NCBI GenBank assembly: GCA_016939365.1
Contig: JAFGHD010000020.1
Span: 33,181-97,180 of the forward strand
Origin: Bacteroidales bacterium
GTDB lineage: Bacteria; Bacteroidota; Bacteroidia; Bacteroidales; JAFGHD01
DNA length: 64,000 nt
Direction: 5' to 3'
The notes under the pieces were generated by a model. The model searched no databases, was not told the DNA's origin, and saw only the letters and a list, made by a program, of their open reading frames with translations. How positions within the stretch are numbered: position 1 is the first letter of the stretch; the number at the start of each line of letters is the position of its first letter. The translations under genes and the position numbers were made by a program. Below are positions 38,429 through 48,438 of this stretch, in pieces.

Positions 38429-40081
38429 ATGCCCGATAAAAAGTATAGGAAAGATGCTGTCATTGTGCTGATCCTGTTGGTTGCGGGAGCAACGGTATAC
38501 CTTCCATTTCTGGGAAGGGTGCATCTTTTCGACTGGGATGAGGCTAATTTCGCAGAGGCTGCACGCGAGATGGTCGTCACAGGGAATTATTCCACCATTC
38601 AGATCAACTATACTCCCTTCTGGGAAAAACCGCCCCTGTATATATGGATGCAGGCTGCATCGATGAAGGCTTTTGGCATTAATGAGTTTGCCGCCCGTTT
38701 GCCCAATGCCCTCTGCGGTATGCTCACCCTGGTGGTTCTCTTTCTTGCCGGGAGGTCAATTGCAGGGAGACGTTTCGGGATACTCTGGTCGGTGTCCTTC
38801 GGTGCCTCGATCCTCCCGTTCTTCTATTTCAAGTCAGGCATCATTGATCCCTGGTTCAATCTCTTCATCTTTCTTTCAGTTTTCTTCATCATACGCGCTG
38901 GCGCTGAACGAAGGCAACCATTCAGTTACCTGATGGGGGGCCTTTTTGCGGGATGCGCCATGCTCACCAAAGGCCCCGTCGGACTGCTTCTGATCATACT
39001 GACATGGATTATTTTCCTGTTGTTTAACCGTTTCAGGCACCTCCCCCATCTAAAACACATCGTCCTTTTTACCGTCATGCTGGTCATCAGCGGAGGCAGC
39101 TGGTTCATTGCAGAACTCCTCCAGGGCAGGACACACATCATCGCTGATTTCATTCAATACCAGATCAGGCTGGCAGGCACTGCGGATGCCGGTCATGCCG
39201 GTTTCCCGCTGTTTCATTTCGTTGTGGTCTTCATGGGTTGTTTCCCTGCCTCTGTGCTGGCGCTCCTGCCCTTGCTGAAATCAAGGCATACCCCTGAGCA
39301 TTTGCGGATATTCAGACTATGGATGGTGATCCTTTTCTGGGTGGTCATGATCATTTTCAGCCTGGTGCGAACCAAAATCGTCCATTATTCCTCTATGACC
39401 TGGTTTCCCCTGTCCTTCCTGTCTGCGATAATGCTGGAGCGGATGATTGCCGAGCCCGGTGCCACTCCCGGATGGATCAGGAAGATAATCCTCATCACAG
39501 GTATCATCTGGGCCATAATGCTTGCCTTACCACCGTTGCTGCTTATGAACCGGGATTGGCTTTTGAACACAAGCCTCATCCGGGACGACTTCACCCGGGG
39601 ATGCCTGGAAGCAAACGTCAGGTGGTCAGGCTTGGAATCTTTAGCAGGAATTATTTTTCCGGCCACATTATACCTCTTCTTCCAATTCCGGATCAAACGT
39701 GCCAGAGAGGCTGTCATCATGCTTTTTTCAGGCATAGTGGTCGCAACAATAATGGCTTTGGTGTTTTATGTACCACGTATCGAAGCTCATACACAACGGG
39801 CAGCCATTGAATTTTACCGTTCAAAACAAGGCATGGACTGTCTTGTACAGACTCTTGGATTTAAAAGCTACGCCTACCTGTTCTATTCAGCCAGGCCTCC
39901 ACAGCCGGATGAACGTCATACAGATCTGAAATGGCTTTTCCACGGGGATATTTCCCGGCCGGTCTATTTCGTTGTCCGGATCACTGAAGCCGCACGGCAT
40001 GAAGAATGGCTGCCGCACCTCGAAAAGACCGGTAGCAGCAACGGCTATGTTTTCTATGTCCGGCACCCCGGGGTTTACTGA
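38429..40081 (+). CDS. GT39/ArnT-like family glycosyltransferase
   Basis: Multi-TM; FDWDEANFAEAAREMVVTGNY, FWEKPPLYIWMQAASMKAFGINEFAARLPNAL. Confidence 0.88.
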   Translation: MPDKKYRKDAVIVLILLVAGATVYLPFLGRVHLFDWDEANFAEAAREMVVTGNYSTIQINYTPFWEKPPLYIWMQAASMKAFGINEFAARLPNALCGMLTLVVLFLAGRSIAGRRFGILWSVSFGASILPFFYFKSGIIDPWFNLFIFLSVFFIIRAGAERRQPFSYLMGGLFAGCAMLTKGPVGLLLIILTWIIFLLFNRFRHLPHLKHIVLFTVMLVISGGSWFIAELLQGRTHIIADFIQYQIRLAGTADAGHAGFPLFHFVVVFMGCFPASVLALLPLLKSRHTPEHLRIFRLWMVILFWVVMIIFSLVRTKIVHYSSMTWFPLSFLSAIMLERMIAEPGATPGWIRKIILITGIIWAIMLALPPLLLMNRDWLLNTSLIRDDFTRGCLEANVRWSGLESLAGIIFPATLYLFFQFRIKRAREAVIMLFSGIVVATIMALVFYVPRIEAHTQRAAIEFYRSKQGMDCLVQTLGFKSYAYLFYSARPPQPDERHTDLKWLFHGDISRPVYFVVRITEAARHEEWLPHLEKTGSSNGYVFYVRHPGVY

Positions 40082-40827
40082 TCCAAACCCCTGTACAGGG
40101 CCGGTTTTAAAATTCCGCGTTTGGCAAGAAAATGGATTGCCGAAACGCCCAGTACTCCGAGCCCGTAATTCACGCTCCTGGAAAGGTTGATCGATGACGC
40201 TTCCCTGAAATATTTGGTGGGGCAGGTAATTTCAGCAATGGGAAAACCCGCAAAGATGATCTGTGAAAGCATCTGGTTATCAAAAATGAAGTCATCAGAA
40301 TTGTCATTCAGGTTGATCTTTTCGAGCACCTCCCTGGCGAAAGCCCGGTATCCGGTATGATATTCCGACAGTTTCTGGCCGGTCAGCAGGTTCTGGATCA
40401 GGGTGAGTGTCCTGTTGGCCAGATATTTATATACGGGCATTCCTCCTTTCAGCGCCCCGTTTCCCAGGATCCTCGATCCGAGGACCACCAGGTATAATCC
40501 ACTGGCGATCAGGTGAGCCATGGATGGGATGAGCAGGGGTGTATACTGGTAATCCGGATGAAGCATGATGATGATATCGGCATCCAGTTCCATGGCTTTG
40601 CGGTAACAGGTTTTCTGGTTGGCTCCGTAACCCTTGTTCTGCTCATGGACTATGATGTGCCTGATCCCAAGCTCAGAGGCACGTTGGATGGTCTGATCGT
40701 GACTGGCATCATCCACCAGTACCACGTCATCCACCAGATCGCCCGGAATTTCCCGGTAAGTCCGTTCCAATGTGAACTCGGCATTATAGGCGGGTAAAAC
40801 CACCACCACCTTTTTCCCATTGATCAT
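40075..40827 (-). CDS. GT2 family glycosyltransferase (polyprenyl-phosphate transferase-like)
   Basis: KVVVVLPAYNAEFTLERTYREIP; DVVLVDDASHDQT; DADIIIMLHPDYQYTP. Confidence 0.92.
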   Translation of the reverse strand: MINGKKVVVVLPAYNAEFTLERTYREIPGDLVDDVVLVDDASHDQTIQRASELGIRHIIVHEQNKGYGANQKTCYRKAMELDADIIIMLHPDYQYTPLLIPSMAHLIASGLYLVVLGSRILGNGALKGGMPVYKYLANRTLTLIQNLLTGQKLSEYHTGYRAFAREVLEKINLNDNSDDFIFDNQMLSQIIFAGFPIAEITCPTKYFREASSINLSRSVNYGLGVLGVSAIHFLAKRGILKPALYRGLDQ

Positions 40828-40854
40828 ACGGATCCTTTTTAATAAAAAGACATT

Positions 40855-41034
40855 TTACTTTTCCGCATCCATAAGGTTAACCGCCACGTTACGCATGGCT
40901 GCGGCCGCACCCTGAACACAGACATGGCCAATCCCAAACCGGATCTGGCTCTCACTGACGATTTCGCTGATGGTTGTTGCGATGTCAAAGAATGCAATGC
41001 CACTGTCAGTTCTTATCTTAATGATTTTCGGCAT
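40855..41034 (-). pseudogene. possible truncated YjbQ/UPF0047-family protein
   Basis: MPKIIKIRTDSGIAFFDIATTISEIVSESQIRFGIGHVCVQGAAAAMRNVAVNLMDAEK resembles the YjbQ N-terminus only; a GTG start at 41112 would overlap the aminotransferase stop. Confidence 0.4.
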
Positions 41035-41108
41035 CTTGTTGCATGCACGGTTTGGCTTATCCAAGCCCGGGCACCAAAACCATGTTTGCCTGGCATCCGG
41101 GCCTGAAA

Positions 41109-42575
41109 TCACAACCTGAACCAGGGCTCAACAAGGGCGGATTTATCAGCCGGTTCACGTAAATGTTTGAACTCATTCCTGCGCTTGTCATAAATGTAAT
41201 CGTCCTTCCATGTGGGATAGTGAACAGATATTTCACGGATTGCATGCATGATATGGTCCAGTTCATCATCGGTCATGGTAGGATGCAATGAAATCCGCAC
41301 CCAGCCAGGCTTTTCGGAAAGATCACCCTTGTTGATCAGTTCCGTGATCTTATGAGAGTGTTCATAGGAGACATCCAGCAGAAAGTGCCCGTATGTTCCG
41401 GCACAGGCACATCCTCCCCTCGCCTGGATACCGAAGTGGTCGTTCAGAAGCCTGACCAGCAGGTTATAGTGAAGGTGATCCAGGTAAAATGAAATGACAC
41501 CCAGACGTTTGTGCATATTATCTGCCAGGACATGTATCCCGGGTATCCGGGCCAGCTCATCGAATGCCCTGGCGACCATCTCTTCTTCACGCCTGAGGAT
41601 ATTCACGACACCCATACAGTTTTTCAGCTCAATGGAGAGGGAAGTTCGGATCGCCTGGAGAAATCCGGGTGTTCCGCCGTCTTCCCTGGCTTCAATGTCG
41701 TCAATATACTTGTATTCTCCCCACGGATTGGTCCAATCAACTGTCCCACCCCCGGGCTGATCCGGCGAGACATCCCTCTTGTAAAGGCTGGAATCAAATA
41801 CCAAAACTCCCGAGCTGCCCGGCCCGCCGAGGAATTTATGGGGCGAGAAGAAAATGGCATCGAGTTTTTGCATGGGATCTTCCGGATGCATATCCATCCG
41901 GACATACGGTGCCGAAGCTGCAAAATCAACAAAGCATACACCCCCGTATTCATGCATAAGACGCGCCATGTCATAATAGGGAGTTTCTATGCCCGTCACA
42001 TTGGAGCATGCGGTGAATGAACCGATCTTGGTCTTGCGGTCCTTGTATTTCTCCAACTGTTCGCGTAACAGGTTCAGGTTGAGCAACAATCCTTCACCCG
42101 GAGGGATCATCACCACATCGGACATGGTTTCGAACCAGGAAGTATGGTTTGAGTGATGTTCCATATGGGTAAGGAAAACCACCGGCCGTTCCGATTCATG
42201 CAGGCAATTCTGCCCGACGAGTCTCCCGCAATGTTTCAGCCCCAGGATTCTCTGAAACTTAGTGACCACTCCCGTCATCCCGAATCCTGTCGTGATAATC
42301 ACTTCATCAGGGCCTGCATTCACATGCTGTTTGATTTTCTGATGGGCCAGACGGTATGCAGTGGTCATCAGCGTGCCTGTCTCGGAGGTTTCGGTGTGGG
42401 TGTTTCCCACAAAGGGACCGAAGGTCTCCATGATCTTCCGTTCAATAGGAGCATAAAGACGTCCGCTGGCCAACCAGTCTGCATAAAGCATCCGTTTCCT
42501 TCCGTAAGGTGTATCGTATTCCAGGTCCCAGCCAATCGTGTTTTCCCGGAACTCCCTGAAATAATCCTGATTCAT
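41109..42575 (-). CDS. class V aminotransferase (cysteine desulfurase-like, PLP dependent)
   Basis: YADWLASGR; VFLTHMEHHSNHTSW; CFVDFAASAPYV; DAIFFSPHKFLGGPGSSGVLVFD; GGCACAGTYGH. Confidence 0.9.
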   Translation of the reverse strand: MNQDYFREFRENTIGWDLEYDTPYGRKRMLYADWLASGRLYAPIERKIMETFGPFVGNTHTETSETGTLMTTAYRLAHQKIKQHVNAGPDEVIITTGFGMTGVVTKFQRILGLKHCGRLVGQNCLHESERPVVFLTHMEHHSNHTSWFETMSDVVMIPPGEGLLLNLNLLREQLEKYKDRKTKIGSFTACSNVTGIETPYYDMARLMHEYGGVCFVDFAASAPYVRMDMHPEDPMQKLDAIFFSPHKFLGGPGSSGVLVFDSSLYKRDVSPDQPGGGTVDWTNPWGEYKYIDDIEAREDGGTPGFLQAIRTSLSIELKNCMGVVNILRREEEMVARAFDELARIPGIHVLADNMHKRLGVISFYLDHLHYNLLVRLLNDHFGIQARGGCACAGTYGHFLLDVSYEHSHKITELINKGDLSEKPGWVRISLHPTMTDDELDHIMHAIREISVHYPTWKDDYIYDKRRNEFKHLREPADKSALVEPWFRL

Positions 42576-42720
42576 GGTAGATTCCTAAACAGGGTGCAAA
42601 AATATCAAATAACTGGTTAAGAACCCGGCATGCCGTGAAGTATCCGTTCCTGTCAAATTACCGGGAAGATGTCTCCCGCCAAAGACAGGGTCATGCAACC
42701 CGACCGGGCAGCTTTTGCAC

Positions 42721-43629
42721 CTATCCCGGAGAGAAAAGGAAAATCAGCAAAGGCAGGTAAACAACTCCGATTAAAATAGCGACAGAGACAATCCGGGCGG
42801 CAAATTCCCTGTCCAGCTTTTCCATGGATGCGAAAGTAAGGGTGTTATATCCCACCGGAGTGGCCGATCCGATGATGACGATCATGCGGGTCAGCCCCTC
42901 CAGACCGGCCACCTCCGAAAGCGCCAGTCCGGCTGCCAGGCCAAGCCCCATCCTGATAAAGATCACGGACAGCATGGCCTTCCATTTCATGATTCCCGGA
43001 GTGAAATAAAAGCCTACGACCAGCATGAGCAAGGGGACAGTCAGATTGCCTGAGACTTCAAGGAATGACCTGGTCCAACCCGTTATCCGGACATTAGCTG
43101 CATTCAGGCTGATCCCTGCCAGCAAGGCCCAGAACGGAGGGGACTGAAGTACCTTTCTCACCAGCATGCTCCTGTTGGTTCCTTCCTGTCCAAACCTGCA
43201 AGCCTGCAGATAGACGAAAGTGTATACCATGATCCCGTTCCCGAAATCCATGATGATCATCCTGGTCAGGCCTTCGTCCCCGAAGGCTGAAATGACAAAT
43301 GGAAGGGCAAATCCGATATTCAGTATCATGGCTCCGACAAGGAAAGTGCCCATGGTCTTCCTTTCCAGCCGCAGCCATTTACCGGAATACCAGGCAACGG
43401 CGAATGTGAACAGTATCACGCCGGCCGCAACAAAGGGAAGCATTGCCAGCTCGGCCGTCAGGGGGGTCCTGCTGACCGACAGCAGTATGAGGGCCGGAAG
43501 TGAATAATTGAAAACCAGTCGGAGCAGCACATCCCCGTCGCCCCGGTGAAAAAGCCGTAAAATCCTGAGCAGGTAGCCCGCCAGAAAGATCAGTACCACA
43601 GGAAGTACTCTCAGAAGGATTTCCTGCAT
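42721..43629 (-). CDS. AEC family (auxin efflux carrier-like) transporter
   Basis: 302 aa, about 10 TM; MIIMDFGNGIMVYTFVY; IGSATPVGYNTLTFAS. Confidence 0.85.
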   Translation of the reverse strand: MQEILLRVLPVVLIFLAGYLLRILRLFHRGDGDVLLRLVFNYSLPALILLSVSRTPLTAELAMLPFVAAGVILFTFAVAWYSGKWLRLERKTMGTFLVGAMILNIGFALPFVISAFGDEGLTRMIIMDFGNGIMVYTFVYLQACRFGQEGTNRSMLVRKVLQSPPFWALLAGISLNAANVRITGWTRSFLEVSGNLTVPLLMLVVGFYFTPGIMKWKAMLSVIFIRMGLGLAAGLALSEVAGLEGLTRMIVIIGSATPVGYNTLTFASMEKLDREFAARIVSVAILIGVVYLPLLIFLFSPG

Positions 43630-43831
43630 ATCATCAGTTCACCGGGTGTTGCGGGTAAAAGTAGATATTTTCCTTTACCGGTCATCATCTTTCGTGGCAT
43701 GTCGTCAGGTTTCGGTATGATCATTCCAGGAAACCGGTTCACAGGTCTGTAAGCAATAATTCATTATCATCACAGGGATGCGAGGTCGGATGATTTTCAT
43801 AATTTCACCGTCCCGCTTTCATGGCAAACTG

Positions 43832-45295
43832 ATGGAAGAGATGAACCTCCGAAAGTTCCCCGCTACCTTCTGGATCGCCAATACCATGGAGTTGTTCGAG
43901 AGGTGGGCATACTACGGTATGTTTGCCATCCTGTCGGTATATCTCACGGATCCCGTTTCCAGGGGCGGGCTGGGTTTTACGCAGGAGCAACGGGGAGTCA
44001 TGCAGGCTGTGGTCACAGGGATACTTTACCTGTTGCCCATCCTGGGTGGTGCCATCGCCGACCGGTTCGGATTCAGGAAGGTTTTGCTGGCTGCCTTCAC
44101 CACACTTGTTGCAGGGTATTACGCCATGGGACATACCGGAAGTTATGGGGCGGTTTTCTCGGCCTTCCTTGTGGTCGCCATCGGTGGCTCCCTTTTCAAG
44201 CCCGTGATCGTTGCCACCGTCTCCAAAACTTCACCCAGGGGGAGAGATACCATTGGTTTCGGCATCTTTTACATGATCGTCAATATCGGCGGTTTTATCG
44301 GGCCCTTCACCACATCGAAGCTTCGTGATCTCGAATGGGTTCATGTATTCCATATGTGCGCAGGAGTGATCCTCATCAACCTGCTGCTGCTGCTCTTCTT
44401 CAGGGAGCCGGACAGTAAACGGAGCAAAATGAATGATTCCGTCAAACATGCCCTGAAGCAGGTCATAGGCAACTCCCTGATTGTCATAGGTGACAGAAAA
44501 TTCATGACCTTCCTGCTGATCATGTCCGGCTTCTGGACCATGTATATGCAGATTTTTTTCACGCTACCGGTGTACATCACTCAATGGGTGGATACCACAG
44601 CGGTTTACAATTCCTCCGGGCTCCTTGCGATGATCATCGGAACAGTGGAAGACGGCAGGGGGATCATCAGACCGGAAATGATACTCAATATCCCCGCATT
44701 CACAATCATTTGCTTTCAGGTAGTCATATCCGGCATGGTCAGACGGATCAGTCCGCCGGTTTCTATACTGATGGGCATTGTGGTAGTTGCTGCCGGTTTG
44801 GGGATATGCACACTGGGTATGAGCGGTTGGATTATAATAACGGGAGTGGTGACAGTGGCCTTCGGCGAAATGGTGAGTTCCCCGAGAATACAGGAGTACA
44901 GCGGCCGGATCGCACCCCGTGACAAGGTGGCATTGTATATGGGTTACAGCTTCCTGCCCCTGGCCCTTGGCAATATCCTCGGTGGTCTGCTTTCCGGCAA
45001 ACTGTATGCCGTCCTTTCCGACAAATATGCCTTTGCCGAAAAGCTGCTGCTCGGGAAAGGACTGACCGCCCGGGGGCTCGATCCCTCAACCCTCCTTGAG
45101 AAGGCATGTGAAGGATTCGGCACAGATATAACCGGACTTACCGGGCTGATGTACCACGCTTATCAACCTTACAGGATATGGTATGTATTTGCAGCCATCG
45201 GTTTGATCACCGCAATCAGTCTTTTTGCCTTCAACAACAATCTGGGGGGTAAAAAAGAGGTCAACCCTCCGGATTCCGCACCTTCACAGGGATGA
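43832..45295 (+). CDS. peptide MFS transporter (POT/PTR family)
   Basis: FPATFWIANTMELFERWAYYGMFAILSVYL; LPILGGAIADRFGFRKVLL; GFGIFYMIVNIGGFIGPF. Confidence 0.88.
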   Translation: MEEMNLRKFPATFWIANTMELFERWAYYGMFAILSVYLTDPVSRGGLGFTQEQRGVMQAVVTGILYLLPILGGAIADRFGFRKVLLAAFTTLVAGYYAMGHTGSYGAVFSAFLVVAIGGSLFKPVIVATVSKTSPRGRDTIGFGIFYMIVNIGGFIGPFTTSKLRDLEWVHVFHMCAGVILINLLLLLFFREPDSKRSKMNDSVKHALKQVIGNSLIVIGDRKFMTFLLIMSGFWTMYMQIFFTLPVYITQWVDTTAVYNSSGLLAMIIGTVEDGRGIIRPEMILNIPAFTIICFQVVISGMVRRISPPVSILMGIVVVAAGLGICTLGMSGWIIITGVVTVAFGEMVSSPRIQEYSGRIAPRDKVALYMGYSFLPLALGNILGGLLSGKLYAVLSDKYAFAEKLLLGKGLTARGLDPSTLLEKACEGFGTDITGLTGLMYHAYQPYRIWYVFAAIGLITAISLFAFNNNLGGKKEVNPPDSAPSQG

Positions 45296-45342
45296 GCAAA
45301 CTGTATCAGCCGGTACACCCACATGTTTCGTTCCGGAGGGAT

Positions 45343-46863
45343 CTACCATACGAAAATATCCGCTTTTTTCAAAGGCCTTCGTTCTATGTGCCATTTGAAA
45401 TCCTTCAGAAAGAGGTCTTCAGCCGTCAGTTCGTTCTCAGGATATACCGCTCCCTTGGGATCCCTGATATATGTGATGGTTTGAATATCATTGTCCTTCA
45501 GGTGGATCAGCATGTCGGTGGAGGCGGTTTTGTTGATCCCGATCAGGCTGCCATTGTCTTCCCTGACCCAGTAGATGGTCTCCGAATTACCCAGAACCTT
45601 GATCCTGACAATCTGGTTATCCCTGAAATATCCGGTAAAAATCTTTCCCCTGATCTGGTTGAATGATCCTGCTGCCGGATCATCCACTGAAGCAATAAAG
45701 GCGTTGTTCATCAGGGCCATGGTGTCCACCTGGTTGTTTTTCATAGCGATATATGCCGAGTCGGCGGTCATCTGGTTGTCTTCCGACCAGAGAACCGGCC
45801 GGTGGTACATCATGATCGTGGAGTCACGGTAGCTGTAAACCAGCGAGTCGGTCATCCCCTGCAGGTCTCTGCGGAAAAACTTAGCCTTATAATATCCATA
45901 CATTCTTTTCAACTGCTGCAAGCTGTCGAAGTGCATCAACAGGGTATCTGCGTGCAGGAAGAGGGAATCCTTCTTTTCGATGAGCACAGCCATTGCGCTG
46001 TCGACCACAAAAGCCATCCCGTCCCTTTTGCTGAATTCACCGTAGCCACCCTCAATAAAAACATCCTGTACCGTATCGGTAAGGAACACATTCCCCGTGG
46101 CCTGCCCCCAATCCATCATCCGGTCATAATAAATAGTGTCGCCACTGAGCCTCTGATCGCCTGTGACCAGGAACGGATTCTTCCAGAACCTGGACTTTTC
46201 ATTCCCGGTGTCATACCATCCCCGCTCGCAATAGATCAGGTTATCATCCGAGGTGATGACGGTGGGTCCGAAAAAGCGGGACAGCTCGGTTTCTGTGTGA
46301 TAATGCAGGGTATCCGAGTTCATGACATAGCGGGGATTCGTAAGGACAACACTGTCGCTGAAACGTGCTTCCTTCAGGTGGGTAAGGTATTGCCCCTTCA
46401 TGCTGGTCAGGTCATTTTCCCGGTCCTTTATCCTTCCACCGGTCAGATACCATGCGGTTCCCCTGTTGCGGTCATACCAGAGGTGATCCGTGGTCAGTAT
46501 GGCCTGCGGATCTTCGAGTTTCACATTACCCGTCAGCTCAGCGATCCGGGTATTGCCCTCATAATGGAGCAGGTCGCCGTAGATGTTGAGGGTGTCGCTC
46601 ACCTTGATCCGGACGTGGCCAAATCCGTCAAAATTGTTGTTGGGTTCGTCAAGCCATGCACTGTCACAATAGAGCCATGTGCTGTCATGCTTCAGTATTA
46701 CATCACCGATCAGCCGCTGGATGTTCTCGCCTAACCTTTTATCATACCTCAGGTCCCGTGCCCCGACCAGCCTGATACGGGCGGCCTGTTGCGAGAAAAG
46801 CATATGGCCGGCAACCATAAGGATGATCAGGGATAACAAACGGCTGATGGCCTCTTTCTTCAT
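45343..46863 (-). CDS. OstA/LptA-like protein
   Basis: 506 aa, signal peptide and repeated LTGNVKLEDPQAILTTDHLWYDRNRGTAWYLTGG-type motifs. Confidence 0.82.
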   Translation of the reverse strand: MKKEAISRLLSLIILMVAGHMLFSQQAARIRLVGARDLRYDKRLGENIQRLIGDVILKHDSTWLYCDSAWLDEPNNNFDGFGHVRIKVSDTLNIYGDLLHYEGNTRIAELTGNVKLEDPQAILTTDHLWYDRNRGTAWYLTGGRIKDRENDLTSMKGQYLTHLKEARFSDSVVLTNPRYVMNSDTLHYHTETELSRFFGPTVITSDDNLIYCERGWYDTGNEKSRFWKNPFLVTGDQRLSGDTIYYDRMMDWGQATGNVFLTDTVQDVFIEGGYGEFSKRDGMAFVVDSAMAVLIEKKDSLFLHADTLLMHFDSLQQLKRMYGYYKAKFFRRDLQGMTDSLVYSYRDSTIMMYHRPVLWSEDNQMTADSAYIAMKNNQVDTMALMNNAFIASVDDPAAGSFNQIRGKIFTGYFRDNQIVRIKVLGNSETIYWVREDNGSLIGINKTASTDMLIHLKDNDIQTITYIRDPKGAVYPENELTAEDLFLKDFKWHIERRPLKKADIFVW

Positions 46864-46983
46864 GTTTCACCGCTCAGAGGCAAAGATAGCGACTAATACG
46901 CTTCCCTGATGTGCCGGATCCGCACCGAAGAATAGAAGGACATGTTATGGCCCGGTTGCAGACAGTCCGTGGATGGCAGGTCA

Positions 46984-47628
46984 TTAATCCTTCATATCTG
47001 GTACCACCCCGATGATTTGCATGAACTCACTCTGGGAAATATGCCGGGGAGTATAAGTCATTCCACGGGCTTCGATATGCCTTACAAATATCCGGAGATG
47101 GTGCCTTGAGGCCTGCCCCAGATTGTTCAACACCATAAGGATATCCTGGTTGTCAGTGTTTCCCTTCAAATTCTGCAGGTCGCTGATATCCATTTCCTCT
47201 ATTTCCGCTCCCGCCATCAGGGCATCAGCCAGTGACCGGCTGCCGCTTTCCTTCAGCCGGTTATATTCCTTTTGTATCACCGTATTGAAATATGAACCCT
47301 GAGTGCAATCCCCTGTTGAATCTGCCAGTTGGTAACGGTCGATCAGCATCTGCACAGCCCTGACATGATGGGTTTCTCCACGGGATGAGATGTTGCTGAA
47401 GACCGGGATATCATAGATCGTGGCAAAATGAGCGTATAAATCCCTGGCCATCATTTCTTCTTCAAGGATATAAAGCAAACCCTCCCTTTCGTTCTCGTTC
47501 AGTTCATCGGGGGGGATATCGGCAAGCATCCGGCAAAGTACCTGGTCAGAAAGTTCATCTGAAGGTACTTCCTGACTGAAACCTGCGGGTATGATCCAAC
47601 AGGCCAGAATAAACATTGTTAATCTCAT
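46984..47628 (-). CDS. DUF2202 ferritin-like domain protein, secreted
   Basis: YILEEEMMARDLYAHFATIYDIPVFSNISSRGETHHVRAVQMLIDRY; GQASRHHLRIF. Confidence 0.87.
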   Translation of the reverse strand: MRLTMFILACWIIPAGFSQEVPSDELSDQVLCRMLADIPPDELNENEREGLLYILEEEMMARDLYAHFATIYDIPVFSNISSRGETHHVRAVQMLIDRYQLADSTGDCTQGSYFNTVIQKEYNRLKESGSRSLADALMAGAEIEEMDISDLQNLKGNTDNQDILMVLNNLGQASRHHLRIFVRHIEARGMTYTPRHISQSEFMQIIGVVPDMKD

Positions 47629-47654
47629 AGCAATAGATTTTCTATATATTTGAC

Positions 47655-47820
47655 TTTAAAAACCCAATCAGGTTTAATCCAGGAGTATCACTTCCGCCGC
47701 TCAAGCCAAAGCAACCGGTACTACAGGCCGCTTGAAAACCAGGTCTTCCTGATGGGTTTGTCCGGAGTGCACACCTGTCACTCCGGGGCTGCAACACCTG
47801 ATGGCAGATCAGGTCTGAAC
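47655..47820 (-). ncRNA. candidate structured RNA or cis-regulatory leader upstream of DUF2202
   Basis: Stem AAACCCATCAGG/CCTGATTGGGTTT (47748-47759 with 47660-47672), CCGGAGTG-N9-CACTCCGG (47762-47786), CCTGAT-N5-ATCAGG (47797-47813); 3' stem followed by a T run on the minus strand. Confidence 0.45.
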
Positions 47821-48116
47821 ACACACCAACCCACTTTTTCATTTCATTAATTACGACATGTCAGAAACAACAACATGGGCTGACCTCCTTCATTTTGTCC
47901 GTCAGGGATCCTGCCGATGAGTTGCCTGGGCTGAAAAGACCTGAGGTATCATTACCCGGAAAAAGACAATGATCCATGATGAGGCCTGAAATAGCCTTAT
48001 GAATTGACATGTGGGGTAACCAAATCGCACGGCATTCCGGAAAGCATGCAACATGCCCTGAACTTGAGAGGAGCACATTGCCGCTGGCAGGGCAGGTCAT
48101 ACCCGTCATCGGGGAA

Positions 48117-48428
48117 TCAGGCCATCGGTGTAGGACCTCCCAGGTTGAAAGGCAATGACTCAGTTTCAGGAACCTGTATCTCACCATGGATCGATTCAAA
48201 CTTCGAGATATTGTCTTTCAGGGCCCTGAAAAGCCTTTTGGCATGCTGCGGTGTAAGTATTACCCTTGACTTCACCTTGGCCTTGGGAACTCCCGGCATC
48301 ATATTGAGAAAGTCAACAATAAATTCCGAATGGGAGTGTGTGATGATGGCCATGTTGGAATAGACTCCCTGGCTCACATCGTCGGGAAGTTCAATATTCA
48401 GCTGGGCTTTTTTCGGTTGTTCAGACAT
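48117..48428 (-). CDS. DUF3467 domain protein
   Basis: GVYSNMAIITHSHSEFIVDFLNMMPGVPKAKVKSRVILTPQHAKRLFRALKDNI. Confidence 0.9.
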   Translation of the reverse strand: MSEQPKKAQLNIELPDDVSQGVYSNMAIITHSHSEFIVDFLNMMPGVPKAKVKSRVILTPQHAKRLFRALKDNISKFESIHGEIQVPETESLPFNLGGPTPMA

Positions 48429-48438
48429 GATTCAACAC

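Noticed and set aside
45802-46734. 310-aa plus-strand ORF opposite the OstA-like gene
   Set aside because: Shadow ORF; the minus-strand gene has signal peptide and repeated OstA-type motifs.
47797-47820. TPP-riboswitch-like string ACCTGATCTG on the minus strand
   Set aside because: The other TPP riboswitch elements (CTGAGA, ACCCTTT...AATGCCAGCG) are absent and the string is part of a simple hairpin.
47820-48116. Possible cobalamin-type riboswitch (GCCGCTGGCAGGGC...)
   Set aside because: Lacks the B12-box consensus and lies downstream of the rpoC–DUF3467 transcript rather than before a transporter gene.
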